A stretch of DNA of 64,000 nucleotides from Rhodoblastus sp963804045 (GCA_963804045.1 CAWDOR010000027.1:62001-126000), one strand, 5' to 3'. Positions 8,957 to 18,410 are shown, counted from the stretch's first letter. Numbers and translations: made by a program. Notes: generated by a model from the sequence alone, not told the origin.

Positions 8957-10798
8957 TTATTCAGGAACGACGCGCACCGCGCCCTTGGCGGCGCTGGTGG
9001 TCATCGCGGCATAGGCGCGCAGGGCCTGTGAAACCTTGCGCTCGCGCCCTTCCGGCTTCCACGCCGCCTTGCCCTTGGCCTCCATCGCCGCGCGGCGGCG
9101 CGCCAATTCGTCCTCGGCGACGTCGAGGCGCAGGATGCGCTCGGGAATGTCGATCGCGATCCGGTCGCCTGGTTCGACCAGGCCGATCAGGCCGCCCTCC
9201 TCGGCTTCCGGTGAGACATGGCCGATCGACAGTCCCGCCGTGCCGCCGGAAAAGCGCCCGTCGGTGATCAGGGCGCAGGCCTTGCCCAGCCCCATGCTCT
9301 TCAAATAGCTGGTGGGATAGAGCATTTCCTGCATGCCCGGCCCGCCGCGCGGCCCTTCGTAGCGGATGACGACGACGTCGCCCGCCTTGACCTTGCCGCT
9401 CAGAATTCCCGCCACGGCGTCGTCCTGGCTCTCATAGACCACCGCCGGGCCGGAGAATTTCAACACGCTGGCGTCGACGCCCGCCGTCTTCACAATGGCG
9501 CCTTCCTCGGCGAGATTGCCAAACAGCACAGCCAGGCCGCCGTCCTTGGAGAAGGCGTGTTCGGCGCTGCGGATCACGCCCTTTTCGCGGTCGGCGTCCA
9601 CGGCCTCGTAGCGCGCCTTCTGGCTGAAGGCCTCTTGCGTCGGCACGCCGCCCGGCGCGGCGCGGAAGAACGTGTTCAGCCCCGGGCATTCGCTGCGCTT
9701 GATGTCCCATTGCTCCAGCGCCGAGGTCAAACTGCCGGCATGGACGGAATGGGTGTCGCGGTTGAGCAGGCCGGCGCGGTCGAGCTCGCCCAAAATGCCG
9801 TAAATGCCGCCGGCGCGATGCACGTCCTCGATATGGACGTCGGGCACGGAGGGCGCCACCTTGCACAGCACCGGCACCCGGCGCGACAGACGGTCGATGT
9901 CCGACATTTTGAAATCGACCCCGGCCTCATAGGCCGCCGCCAGCAGATGCAGCACGGTATTGGTCGAGCCGCCCATGGCGATGTCGAGCGTCATGGCGTT
10001 TTCGAAAGCCTTGACGGTGGCGATGTTGCGCGGCAGCACGCGCGCGTCGTCATGCTCGTAATAGCGCCTGGCGAGATCGACGATCTTGCGCCCGGCCTGG
10101 AGGAAAAGCTCCTTGCGGTCGGCGTGGGTGGCGAGCACCGTGCCGTTTCCCGGCAGAGACAGGCCCAGGGCCTCGGTCAGGCAGTTCATGCTGTTGGCGG
10201 TGAACATGCCGGAGCAGGAGCCGCAGGTCGGGCAGGCCGAGCGCTCCATCGCCGCGACATCCTCGTCGCTGTTCCTAGCGTCGGCGGCGGCGACCATGGC
10301 GTCGATCAGATCGACCGCTTTGGTCTTGCCGCCGACGACCACCTTGCCGGCCTCCATCGGGCCGCCGGAGACGAAGATCGCGGGGATGTTGAGGCGCAGC
10401 GCCGCCATCAGCATGCCCGGGGTGATCTTGTCGCAATTGGAAATGCACACCAGAGCGTCGGCGCAATGGGCATTGGCCATATATTCGACGCTGTCGGCGA
10501 TGATTTCGCGCGACGGCAGGCTGTAGAGCATGCCGGCATGGCCCATGGCTATGCCGTCGTCTATGGCGATGGTGCTGAATTCCTTGGCGACGCCGCCGGC
10601 CGCCTCGATCTCGCGCGCCACCATCTGCCCCAGGTCCTTGAGATGGACATGGCCGGGGACGAATTGGGTGAAGCTGTTGACCACGGCGATGATCGGCTTG
10701 CCGAAATCGCCATCCTTCATGCCGGTGGCGCGCCAGAGGCCGCGCGCGCCGGCCATGTTGCGGCCATGGGTCGAAGTGCGTGAGCGATAGGGAGGCAT
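8957..10798 (-). CDS. ilvD: Dihydroxy-acid dehydratase
   Basis: A 613-residue enzyme of valine, leucine and isoleucine synthesis. It dehydrates 2,3-dihydroxy-3-methylbutanoate and its homologue to 2-oxo acids. The N-terminus MPPYRSRTSTHGRNMAGARG matches the E. coli protein, which fixes the start; upstream in-frame codons to 10981 are not part of it. Fe-S/Mg ligands appear in CISNCDKITPGML and ACPTCGSCSGMFTANSMNCL. The C-terminal region has ITDGRFSGGTAGLSIGHVSPEA. It is monocistronic, divergent from a small secreted-protein gene, with a terminator after it. Confidence 0.95.
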   Translation of the reverse strand: MPPYRSRTSTHGRNMAGARGLWRATGMKDGDFGKPIIAVVNSFTQFVPGHVHLKDLGQMVAREIEAAGGVAKEFSTIAIDDGIAMGHAGMLYSLPSREIIADSVEYMANAHCADALVCISNCDKITPGMLMAALRLNIPAIFVSGGPMEAGKVVVGGKTKAVDLIDAMVAAADARNSDEDVAAMERSACPTCGSCSGMFTANSMNCLTEALGLSLPGNGTVLATHADRKELFLQAGRKIVDLARRYYEHDDARVLPRNIATVKAFENAMTLDIAMGGSTNTVLHLLAAAYEAGVDFKMSDIDRLSRRVPVLCKVAPSVPDVHIEDVHRAGGIYGILGELDRAGLLNRDTHSVHAGSLTSALEQWDIKRSECPGLNTFFRAAPGGVPTQEAFSQKARYEAVDADREKGVIRSAEHAFSKDGGLAVLFGNLAEEGAIVKTAGVDASVLKFSGPAVVYESQDDAVAGILSGKVKAGDVVVIRYEGPRGGPGMQEMLYPTSYLKSMGLGKACALITDGRFSGGTAGLSIGHVSPEAEEGGLIGLVEPGDRIAIDIPERILRLDVAEDELARRRAAMEAKGKAAWKPEGRERKVSQALRAYAAMTTSAAKGAVRVVPE

Positions 10799-11023
10799 TT
10801 GCGGTCTCGTCACATGATCTTGTGTGGTTACATGATTTTGTCTTGGGCCTGTCCTACATCTTCGCGCGGCCAGCGTCCACATCGCGGCTGGCGGATTAAA
10901 CAAGCCGGGCGTTTTCTGTTGACGTTTCGCTAACCAAGGCGAGAATGCCGCGGACCGGGTTTTGCGCGGGCTTTCGTCCAAAACCCGTCACATTGTTTGT
11001 GTTTTCCCTCAAGGGAGGTTTTC
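10799..11023. promoter_or_regulatory. Divergent promoter region with ACATGATYTTGT direct repeats
   Basis: Just upstream of the ilvD start, ACATGATCTTGT and ACATGATTTTGT occur about 20 bases apart in the same orientation, near 10813-10845. They could be regulator half-sites for ilvD or chance. The right side supplies the strong AAGGGAGG ribosome binding site of the secreted-protein gene. No attenuator leader peptide was seen. Confidence 0.35.
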
Positions 11024-11377
11024 ATGCGTATCCTCACCAAAGCTTCGCTGGCCGCGATGGCCGGCCTCGCCGGCCTGCTCGGCGCCGCTTCCGCCGCTTC
11101 GGCCCATTGCGACAATTGCACCTACCAGACCTATTACCGCCCGGTGGTGGTGCGCCATTGCGTCCATGTCGTGCCGCACCGCGTCTATCGCCCCGAGGCC
11201 TATGTCACCTATCGCCCGGTGGTGAGCTATCAGGCCGAGCGCCATGTGCGCTACGTGCCCGAGACCTATTACAGCCGCTACACCACCACCGAGCGCGTCG
11301 GCGGCTATGGCGGCGGTTATTACGGCCGCTCCTACGGCTATCGCGACAGCTCCTACGGCCTGTCGCCGGAAGAATAA
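11024..11377 (+). CDS. Secreted tyrosine/valine/arginine-rich small protein
   Basis: A 117-residue protein with a Sec signal peptide (MRILTKASLAAMAGLAGLLG, cleavage likely after ASAASA). The mature part contains two cysteines (HCDNC) and one more in VRHCVHVVPH. It has repeated YRP/YVP blocks (YRPVVV, VYRPEAYVTYRPVVSY, RYVPETYY) and a Gly/Tyr/Arg-rich tail. Similar low-complexity periplasmic proteins are common in this group but have no assigned function; surface or envelope structure is a guess. The ATG after AAGGGAGGTTTTC is clearly the start. It lies upstream of shc in the same direction, 75 bases apart. Confidence 0.75.
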   Translation: MRILTKASLAAMAGLAGLLGAASAASAHCDNCTYQTYYRPVVVRHCVHVVPHRVYRPEAYVTYRPVVSYQAERHVRYVPETYYSRYTTTERVGGYGGGYYGRSYGYRDSSYGLSPEE

Positions 11378-11452
11378 GCAGCTCCGGGGCGGGATTGGCT
11401 TTCGGGAGCGCTCTGGGTAAAAGCGGGGCCTCCTCTCGTCGGACTCCCAGAC

Positions 11453-13486
11453 ATGACCTTGGCCGAACCCGTCCCGCCCGCTCAGGACAATTTTGACGCC
11501 GCGCTCCGCGCCGGCCTGCGCGGCGCCGTGGATTGGCTGGTCGCGCGACAAAAGCCCGACGGCCATTGGGTCGGCCGCGCCGAATCCAATGGCTGCATGG
11601 AGGCGCAATGGCGCCTCGCGCTGTGGTTTCTGGGTCTCGACGATCATCCGCTCTGCGCACGCCTCGCGCAATCGCTGCTCGACACGCAGCGCGACGACGG
11701 CGCCTGGGAAATCTATTTCGGCGCGCCCAATGGCGACATCAACACCACCGTCGAGGCCTATGCGGCGCTGCGCTGCTCCGGCTATGGCGCCGACCACCCC
11801 GCCCTGCTCAAGGCGCAGGCCTGGATCGAGTCCAAGGGCGGGCTGAAGAACATCCGGGTTTTCACCCGCTACTGGCTGGCCCTGATCGGCGAATGGCCCT
11901 GGGACAAAACCCCGAACCTGCCGCCGGAAGTGATCTGGCTGCCGCTGTGGTTTCCCTTCAACATCTATCATTTCGCCCAATGGGCGCGGGCGACGCTTTT
12001 GCCGATCGCCGTGCTTTCCGCGCGCCGTCCGTCGCGGTCGCTGCCCGCCCAAAACCGCCTCGACGCGCTGTTTCCCGGCGGGCGGCGGAATTTCGACTAT
12101 GAGCTGCCGGCCAAGGCCAACGCCGACGGCTGGGACCGGTTTTTCAGAACCACCGACAAGATTTTGCACATAATCCAGGATTTCGGCCGACGCTATGGTT
12201 TTGGCGGGCTGCGCTCGGCGGCGGTGCGCCATGTGCTGGAATGGATCGTCAAACATCAGGACGCCGACGGCGCCTGGGGCGGCATTCAGCCGCCGTGGAT
12301 CTACAGCCTGATGGCGCTGCACAGCGAGGGCTATGCGCTGAGCCATCCGGTGCTGGCCAAGGGCTTGGCCGCGCTTGACGATCCCGGCTGGCGGGTCGAT
12401 GTCGGCGAGGCCACATTCATCCAGGCGACCAACAGCCCGGTCTGGGACACGATGCTGGTGCTGCTGGCTTTTGACGACGCCGAGGTTCTCGACGCCCAGA
12501 AGGAAGAGGCGGAAAAAGCCGCCGACTGGCTGCTGGCGCGGCAGGCGCGCGTTCCCGGCGACTGGTCGATCAAGCTGCCGGGCGTCGAGCCGGGCGGCTG
12601 GGCTTTCGAATATGCCAATAATTTTTATCCCGACACCGACGACACCGCCGTCGCGCTGATCGCCTTGGCGCCGTTCCGCGACCACACGGCGTGGAAGGCC
12701 AAGGGCATAGAGGCGGCGATCCAGCGCGGCGTCGGCTGGCTGGTCGCCATGCAGAGCGCCAGCGGCGGCTGGGGCGCCTTCGACAAGGACAACACCAACC
12801 AGCTGCTGACCAAAATCCCCTTCTGCGATTTCGGCGAGGCGCTGGATCCGCCCTCGGTCGACGTCACCGCCCATGTGATCGAAGCCTTCGGCAAACTGGG
12901 GATTTCGCGCGAACATCCCGCCATGATCAGGGCGCTGGCCTATATCCGCGACCAGCAGGAGGCGGACGGCGCCTGGTTCGGCCGCTGGGGCGTCAATTAT
13001 ATTTACGGGACCGGCGCGGTGCTGCCGGCTTTGGCCGCCATAGGCGAGGACATGAGCCAGGCCTATATCGGCCGCGCCTGCGACTGGGTCGCCGCGCATC
13101 AGCAGGACAATGGCGGCTGGGGCGAGAGCTGCGCCTCCTATATGCTGGCGGAAAGCGCCGGGCGCGGCGCGGCGACCGCCTCGCAGACCGCCTGGGCCTT
13201 GATGGCGCTGCTCGCGGTCAATCGCGAACAAGACCGCGAGGCCATCGAGCGCGGCTGCCATTATCTGCTGGAAACCCAGCGCGACGGAACCTGGCCGGAG
13301 CCGCACTACACCGGGACCGGCTTTCCCGGCTATGGCGTCGGCCAGACCATCAAGCTCAACGATCCCTTGTTGCAGGAGCGGCTGCGCCAGGGGCCGGAGC
13401 TGTCGCGCGCCTTCATGCTGCGCTACGGGCTCTACAGCCATTATTTCCCGCTGATGGCGCTGGCGCGGGCGGCGCGACGGGGCTGA
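11453..13486 (+). CDS. shc: Squalene-hopene cyclase
   Basis: A 677-residue monotopic membrane enzyme that cyclises squalene to hopene/diplopterol, the first committed step of hopanoids. The catalytic DxDDTA motif is D394-TDDTA; the family's QW repeats appear repeatedly (for example QKPDGHWVG, QRDDGAWE, QDADGAWGG, QSASGGWGAF, QEADGAWFG, QDNGGWGE, QRDGTWPE). The C-terminal GTGFPGYGVGQT is characteristic. Length is usual. It is not followed by other hopanoid genes (hpn), which must lie elsewhere. Hopanoids stiffen membranes and in some diazotrophs help limit oxygen entry. Confidence 0.95.
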   Translation: MTLAEPVPPAQDNFDAALRAGLRGAVDWLVARQKPDGHWVGRAESNGCMEAQWRLALWFLGLDDHPLCARLAQSLLDTQRDDGAWEIYFGAPNGDINTTVEAYAALRCSGYGADHPALLKAQAWIESKGGLKNIRVFTRYWLALIGEWPWDKTPNLPPEVIWLPLWFPFNIYHFAQWARATLLPIAVLSARRPSRSLPAQNRLDALFPGGRRNFDYELPAKANADGWDRFFRTTDKILHIIQDFGRRYGFGGLRSAAVRHVLEWIVKHQDADGAWGGIQPPWIYSLMALHSEGYALSHPVLAKGLAALDDPGWRVDVGEATFIQATNSPVWDTMLVLLAFDDAEVLDAQKEEAEKAADWLLARQARVPGDWSIKLPGVEPGGWAFEYANNFYPDTDDTAVALIALAPFRDHTAWKAKGIEAAIQRGVGWLVAMQSASGGWGAFDKDNTNQLLTKIPFCDFGEALDPPSVDVTAHVIEAFGKLGISREHPAMIRALAYIRDQQEADGAWFGRWGVNYIYGTGAVLPALAAIGEDMSQAYIGRACDWVAAHQQDNGGWGESCASYMLAESAGRGAATASQTAWALMALLAVNREQDREAIERGCHYLLETQRDGTWPEPHYTGTGFPGYGVGQTIKLNDPLLQERLRQGPELSRAFMLRYGLYSHYFPLMALARAARRG

Positions 13487-13596
13487 GAACGGTCCGCCTC
13501 ATTCAACGGTCCTATTGGCGCAAAAAGCGAAACCGGCGCATTCTGGCGCTCGCGGGCGGCGCGGCAACAGTTCGTCGCCGGCAATGGGAGCGCGCC

Positions 13597-14391
13597 TTGA
13601 CCTCGATTTTTCGCCCGCTGTTTTGCGCTCTGGCGCTGTTTGCCGGCGAGGCGGAGGCGCAATCGCCGGGCCCCGCAGACACCGCGCTGATCGTCTCCGT
13701 CGATGTCTCCGGCTCCGTGGACGACAAGCGCTACGCCCTGCAAATGAACGGCATCGCCGAGGCCCTGGAGGATAAATCCGTCATCGGCGCCATGCTCGGC
13801 GGTCCCCGCGCCAGCCTCTATTTCACCATGGTCGAATGGTCGGAAAAGCCGGCCATTTCCATCCCCTGGACGCGCATCGCCTCGCCGCAGGACGCCCGGG
13901 CGCTGGCGGCGCGGGTGCGGCGCGCGCCGAGGCAGGAGGGCGAATTCACCTGCGTCGCCCATATGATGAAATTCGTCGCCGATCTGGTCGCGCCCACCCT
14001 GCCCGCTCCGGCGCGGCGCGTGGTGATGGATGTCTCGGGCGACGGCATCGACAATTGCGACGGCGAGGAGGCGGTGATCGCCAATCGCGACGCCCTGGTG
14101 CAAGGGGGCATGACCATCAACGGCCTGCCGATCCATGAGGGCGACCCGTCGCGCCCCGTGGGCGGCGGCGCTTTTCGCGCGCCAGGGCGGCCCTTTCAGC
14201 CGCGCACATTGACGGCGGAGGTCAAATTGCTGGAGCCCTGGTATGAAAAGCATGTGATCGGCGGCGAGGGCGCCTTTTTGCTGCCGGCCTATGGCTATCA
14301 CGATTTCAGCCGCGCCATCCGGCAGAAATTCATGGTGGAGATCAGCGGCGTTGTTCCGCGCGCGCCGGGCCGGACGGCCGGGATTCGTTAA
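13597..14391 (+). CDS. DUF1194 secreted VWA-like protein
   Basis: A 264-residue exported protein. It starts at TTG (GGGAGCG upstream), giving a signal peptide MTSIFRPLFCALALFAGEAE. The mature domain opens with ALIVSVDVSGSVDDKRY, the MIDAS-like DxSGS motif of von Willebrand type A folds, followed by the family's VEWSEKP and VVMDVSGDGIDNC motifs. Members of DUF1194 are periplasmic in alphaproteobacteria and function is unknown. An upstream open frame runs through shc in another register and is not part of the gene. No ATG is available near the signal sequence. Confidence 0.8.
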   Translation: MTSIFRPLFCALALFAGEAEAQSPGPADTALIVSVDVSGSVDDKRYALQMNGIAEALEDKSVIGAMLGGPRASLYFTMVEWSEKPAISIPWTRIASPQDARALAARVRRAPRQEGEFTCVAHMMKFVADLVAPTLPAPARRVVMDVSGDGIDNCDGEEAVIANRDALVQGGMTINGLPIHEGDPSRPVGGGAFRAPGRPFQPRTLTAEVKLLEPWYEKHVIGGEGAFLLPAYGYHDFSRAIRQKFMVEISGVVPRAPGRTAGIR

Positions 14392-14407
14392 AAACTCCGC
14401 CCTAACC

Positions 14408-14944
14408 TCAGCCCTGGCGCGCCTGGATGAAGCGCGCGATCAGCTCGGCCAGCTCCTGGTCCGAAACCAGCGCCATCGCCTGTTCGGCCGAGAACCAGGC
14501 GGTGTCGCGCTCGTGTTTTTCCCGCCAGTTTTCGCGCTGGCGCACCACCCGCAGCGGAAAGACCTCGGCGCGGCACAGGACAAGATCGCCGCGCGCCAAA
14601 CGCTTCTCGTAATGAAAGGCGCCGAAGGGCGCGCTGTCGATTTCGCCGAGCAGCCCCGCCTCCTCCAGCGCCTCTATGGCGGCGGCGGCGGCGTTGTCGC
14701 GCCCGGCCATCGGCCAGCCCTTGGGGATGATCCAGCGGCGGGTCTCGCGCGAGGACACCAGCATGATTTCCAGCCGGTCGGCGAAGCGCCAGGGCAGAGC
14801 CGCGACCTGCAACCGCTCGTCGACGCGCTTTTGCTTCACGCGCGCGGGCTTTTTCACGCGAACGGTTTTTTCCAAGTCGGCGAGCTTTTCGACCTTCTCG
14901 GGTTTGGCTTTCTTGCCGATTTTCGCCGGTTTGGCCTGCTTCAT
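14408..14944 (-). CDS. NUDIX hydrolase
   Basis: A 178-residue protein with a Lys-rich N-terminal extension of about 45 residues, then a Nudix domain. The Nudix box reads GWPMAGRDNAAAAAIEALEE followed by AGL: the metal-binding EALEEAGL core is kept, while the first Glu of the consensus is Arg, as in several alphaproteobacterial relatives of the IPKGWP type. It probably hydrolyses a nucleoside diphosphate derivative or inositol-polyphosphate-like substrate. The ATG overlaps the pit stop (ATGA), so it is translationally coupled to the phosphate transporter. Confidence 0.8.
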   Translation of the reverse strand: MKQAKPAKIGKKAKPEKVEKLADLEKTVRVKKPARVKQKRVDERLQVAALPWRFADRLEIMLVSSRETRRWIIPKGWPMAGRDNAAAAAIEALEEAGLLGEIDSAPFGAFHYEKRLARGDLVLCRAEVFPLRVVRQRENWREKHERDTAWFSAEQAMALVSDQELAELIARFIQARQG

Positions 14945-15939
14945 GCGAAGACCCCCGCGAGCCAGAAAGCCAGGGCCGCCGTGAGGCCGGCCGCCGGCAT
15001 GGTCAGCACCCAGGCGACGACGATGTTTTGCGCCACGCCCCAGCGCACCGCCGAAACCCGCCGCGCCGCGCCGACGCCGATGATGGCGCCGGTGATCGTA
15101 TGGGTGGTCGAGACCGGCACGCCCAGCGCCGTGGCGAGAAACAGGGTCAGCGCCCCGCCGGTCTCGGCGCAAAAGCCCTGCATCGGCGTGAGCCGGGTGA
15201 TTTTCGAGCCCATGGTGTGGACGATGCGCCAGCCGCCGAACAAGGTGCCCAGCGCCATGGCCGACTGGCAGGACAGCACCACCCAATAGGGCACGTGAAA
15301 GGCGCCGCCACTCAGGCCATGGGCGTAAAGCAGCACGGCGATCACCCCCATGGTCTTTTGCGCGTCATTGCCGCCATGCCCGAGCGAATAAAGCGAGGCC
15401 GAGGCGAATTGCAGCAGGCGGAAGCGCGAATCCACCGCCACCGGCGCCATGCGCGCGCAGAGCCAGGACACCGCCAGCACCAGCAGCACGGCGAGGTAGA
15501 AACCGAGCAGCGGCGACAGCACAATGGCCGCGCCGGTCTTGCCGAGCCCGCCCCAGACGATGGCGCCAGTCCCCGCCTTGGCGATGCCGGCGCCCACCAG
15601 CCCGCCGATCAGCGCATGGGAGGAGGAGGAGGGAATGCCGACCAGCCAGGTCAGCACGTTCCAGAAAATCGCGCCCGACAGCGCCGCGAAGATCAGCCGG
15701 TCGTCGACGATCTGCGTGTCGACGATGCCGCTGCCCACCGTCGTGGCGACATGCAGGCCGAAGAAGAAAAAGGCGACGAAATTGAAGAAAGCCGCCCAGA
15801 ACACCGCCAGTTGCGGGCGCAGCACCCGCGTCGAGACAATGGTGGCGATGGAATTGGCGGCGTCGTGCAGGCCGTTCAGGAAGTCGAACAGCAGGGCGAC
15901 GGCGATCAGCGCGAGCAGGGCGTAAGTTGCGCCGTCCAT
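14941..15939 (-). CDS. pit: Inorganic phosphate transporter, PiT family
   Basis: A 332-residue membrane protein with about ten helices. The duplicated PiT signatures are present: FLNGLHDAANSIATIVSTRV near the N-terminus and SLGHGGNDAQKTMGVIAVLL in the second half, plus IPSSSSHALIGGLVGAGIA and VPVSTTHTITGAIIGVGAAR. It is a low-affinity metal-phosphate:proton symporter. The DUF47 gene lies eight bases upstream and the Nudix gene overlaps downstream, forming a three-gene operon. Confidence 0.92.
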   Translation of the reverse strand: MDGATYALLALIAVALLFDFLNGLHDAANSIATIVSTRVLRPQLAVFWAAFFNFVAFFFFGLHVATTVGSGIVDTQIVDDRLIFAALSGAIFWNVLTWLVGIPSSSSHALIGGLVGAGIAKAGTGAIVWGGLGKTGAAIVLSPLLGFYLAVLLVLAVSWLCARMAPVAVDSRFRLLQFASASLYSLGHGGNDAQKTMGVIAVLLYAHGLSGGAFHVPYWVVLSCQSAMALGTLFGGWRIVHTMGSKITRLTPMQGFCAETGGALTLFLATALGVPVSTTHTITGAIIGVGAARRVSAVRWGVAQNIVVAWVLTMPAAGLTAALAFWLAGVFA

Positions 15940-15946
15940 TGCGGCC

Positions 15947-16591
15947 TCACAAATGTTCGAGAAGAATGCCGCTCATGCGATTGGCGACGTCTTCGAAGCA
16001 ATCGACCACTTTTTCCAGATGGGAATAAATTTCGGAACCGACGATATATTCCATCGGCCGGTCGTCCTTATGCGCCTGATAAAGCACTTTCAGCCCGGCG
16101 ATGTAGATCTGGTCGGATTCTTCCTCCAGCTTGCCGATCTGCTCATTGGCGGCGTTGATTTTCGCCGCGTTGGCGTTCATCGCGCGCAGCAGCGGCAGGG
16201 TGCTCTCGACCAGCTTGGCGGATTCGACGATGAGATCGCCGATGCGGACCATGTCGGGCGAAAAATTGGCGACATCGAACAGCGCGATGGCCTTGACGGT
16301 CTGGCGCATCTGATCGACCGCGTCGTCCATGTCATTGATGAGGCCGTGAATGTCGCCACGATCGAAAGGCGTGATGAAACTGCGGCGCAGCGCCAGCTGC
16401 ACCTCGCGGGCGACATCGTCGGCCTTGTGTTCGAGCCGGGTCACCTCGTCGCACAGCGCCGGCACGGCCGCGCCGCCGTCGAGCAGTTTGCGGAAGGCCT
16501 GCGCCGCCTCGACCGCCACCGCCGCATGGGCCTCGAACAGATCGAAGAAGCGATCCTCCTTGGGCATTACGGCCCGCAACCAGCCCAGCAT
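15947..16591 (-). CDS. DUF47 family PhoU-like protein, Pit accessory
   Basis: A 214-residue all-helical PhoU-related protein. Conserved features are VTRLEHKADDVAREVQLAL, TPFDRGDIHGLINDMDDAVD and the C-terminal YSHLEKVVDCFEDVANRMSG with acidic metal-binding residues. DUF47 proteins are encoded with pit genes and are believed to modulate phosphate transport. The ATG with GGAGGCGGTC upstream was chosen; a longer frame to 16696 has no ribosome binding site. First gene of the operon with pit and nudix. Confidence 0.88.
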   Translation of the reverse strand: MLGWLRAVMPKEDRFFDLFEAHAAVAVEAAQAFRKLLDGGAAVPALCDEVTRLEHKADDVAREVQLALRRSFITPFDRGDIHGLINDMDDAVDQMRQTVKAIALFDVANFSPDMVRIGDLIVESAKLVESTLPLLRAMNANAAKINAANEQIGKLEEESDQIYIAGLKVLYQAHKDDRPMEYIVGSEIYSHLEKVVDCFEDVANRMSGILLEHL

Positions 16592-16696
16592 GACCGCCTC
16601 CGAAAATGACAGTTTTACGACTCTTTTATGACGAATCCCTAGGTCGCAATGACATGATTGTAAAGCCCGCGCCGCTTTGGCAATGCGGCAGCGCAA

Positions 16697-18241
16697 TCAA
16701 TAGGCGCGGGCGACGATGATTTCCTCGACCGCCGGCCTGCCGGTAAACACACAGACGCCCGAAGCCTGTCCCTGGCCGACCGGGACATTGCGCAAGGTGA
16801 GTTTCAGCGCCTTGAGCCGCGTCTCGACCGCCTCCAGTTCCGCGCCGGTCGGACGCGCCCAGGGCGCGCGCACCCAGCCCTTGAAGGCGGCCTTGGCCTC
16901 GTCTTCGCTCGCCGCGCCGAAAAATGCGGCGATGTCCTCGAAAGTTTTGAGGTCGGAGCGGATATTGCCGTCGAGCCGGGCCTTGGCCTCGTCGAACAGG
17001 TTTTTCTGGATTTCGGCGAGCAGGCCGGCGGCTTGCGCCAGAAACTCGGCGCGGCCGAGCGGCTGGGAAATCACCTTGTCGCCGTCGCGCAACTTGTCGC
17101 GGCGGATCAGCGTCACATTGTCGCCGGCCATGTCGCGCGGGCCGACCTCCAGCAAGACAGGCGCGCCGCGCCGCAGCCAGTCCCAACGCTTGTTGGCCGA
17201 GCGGATCGGCTTCTTGTCGAGTTTGACGCGCAAGGGCTGGCCAAAGGCGGAAAGCTGGCGCAATTCCCCTTCAAGCTTGTCGCAATAGGCCAGAAGCTCG
17301 GCGTCCTCAGGCTTTTCGCGCAACATCGGCACGATGACGATCTGCTGCGGCGCGATGCGCGGCGGCAGGCGCAGCCCGTCATCGTCGCCATGGGTCATGA
17401 TGACGCCGCCGATCAGCCGGGTGGACACGCCCCAGCTCGTCGTGTGGCAATATTCCAGCTCGCCTGTCGCCGACTGGAAGCGGATGTTCTGCGCCTTGGC
17501 GAAATTCTGGCCGAGATAATGCGAGGTGCCCGCCTGGAGCGCCTTGCCGTCCTGCATCATGGCTTCGATGGAGAAGGTTGAATCCGCGCCGGGAAAGCGC
17601 TCGTTTTCCGGCTTTTCGCCCACCACCACCGGCATGGCGAGCACGTCCTCGGCCAGCTCGCGATAGACTTCGAGCATTTTCAGCGTCTCTTCCAGCGCAT
17701 CTTCCCTGGTCGCATGGGCGGTATGGCCCTCCTGCCAGAGAAATTCGGCGGTGCGCAGGAACAGCCGGGTGCGCATTTCCCAGCGCACCACATTGGCCCA
17801 TTGATTGATCAGCACCGGCAGGTCGCGATAGCTGGCGATCCAGCGCCGGAAAGCGTCGCCGATGATGGTCTCCGAGGTCGGGCGCACCACCAGCGGCTCC
17901 TCCAGCTCGGAGGCGGGATCGACCACCAGCTTGCCATCGACCGCCTTGAGCCGGTGATGGGTGACCACCGCCATCTCCTTGGCGAAGCCCTCGACGTGGC
18001 TGGCTTCCTGGGCGATGAAGCTCAGGGGAATGAACAGCGGAAAATAGCAATTCTCGTGGCCGGTTTCCTTGATGCGCTTGTCGAGCGCGGCCTGCACCAG
18101 CTCCCAGACGCCATAGCCCCAGGGCTTGATGATCATGCAGCCGCGCACCGGCGAGGTTTCCGCCAGATCGGCCTGATCGACCACGGCCTGATACCATTCG
18201 GGGAAATTGTCTTCGCGGGTGACGGAAAGGGCGCGTTTCAT
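16697..18241 (-). CDS. proS: Proline--tRNA ligase, archaeal/eukaryote-type
   Basis: A 514-residue class II aminoacyl-tRNA synthetase charging tRNA-Pro. Motif 2 lies in VVRWEMRTRLFLRTAEFLWQ followed by EGHTAHA. The proline-site sequence GGVIMTHGDDDGLRLPPRIA marks the short ProS type 3 without the bacterial editing insertion. The anticodon-binding domain starts near QIVIVPMLR and the C-terminal zinc-like domain ends in ARAY. This type occurs in several alphaproteobacteria. The ATG is at MKRALSVTRED. Single gene, divergent from thrB. Confidence 0.93.
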   Translation of the reverse strand: MKRALSVTREDNFPEWYQAVVDQADLAETSPVRGCMIIKPWGYGVWELVQAALDKRIKETGHENCYFPLFIPLSFIAQEASHVEGFAKEMAVVTHHRLKAVDGKLVVDPASELEEPLVVRPTSETIIGDAFRRWIASYRDLPVLINQWANVVRWEMRTRLFLRTAEFLWQEGHTAHATREDALEETLKMLEVYRELAEDVLAMPVVVGEKPENERFPGADSTFSIEAMMQDGKALQAGTSHYLGQNFAKAQNIRFQSATGELEYCHTTSWGVSTRLIGGVIMTHGDDDGLRLPPRIAPQQIVIVPMLREKPEDAELLAYCDKLEGELRQLSAFGQPLRVKLDKKPIRSANKRWDWLRRGAPVLLEVGPRDMAGDNVTLIRRDKLRDGDKVISQPLGRAEFLAQAAGLLAEIQKNLFDEAKARLDGNIRSDLKTFEDIAAFFGAASEDEAKAAFKGWVRAPWARPTGAELEAVETRLKALKLTLRNVPVGQGQASGVCVFTGRPAVEEIIVARAY

Positions 18242-18410
18242 GGCAAGACCGATTTTGTGGGGAGCGCGCGACTCTGAAAGCGCGCGCGGGATTGGCGTCT
18301 TAACTGACGGAAAAACGCGCGCAATGCAACGCCGTTTGACGCCCGGGTTTGACGACCATCCCGCGCCGTTCTAACAGGGGAAAAGCGCGCGGGGGAAAAG
18401 AGTTCGGGCC

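Noticed and set aside
12691..13596. Upstream extension of the DUF1194 frame through shc
   Set aside because: It runs in another register inside shc and gives Arg-rich nonsense; the signal peptide begins at the TTG at 13597.
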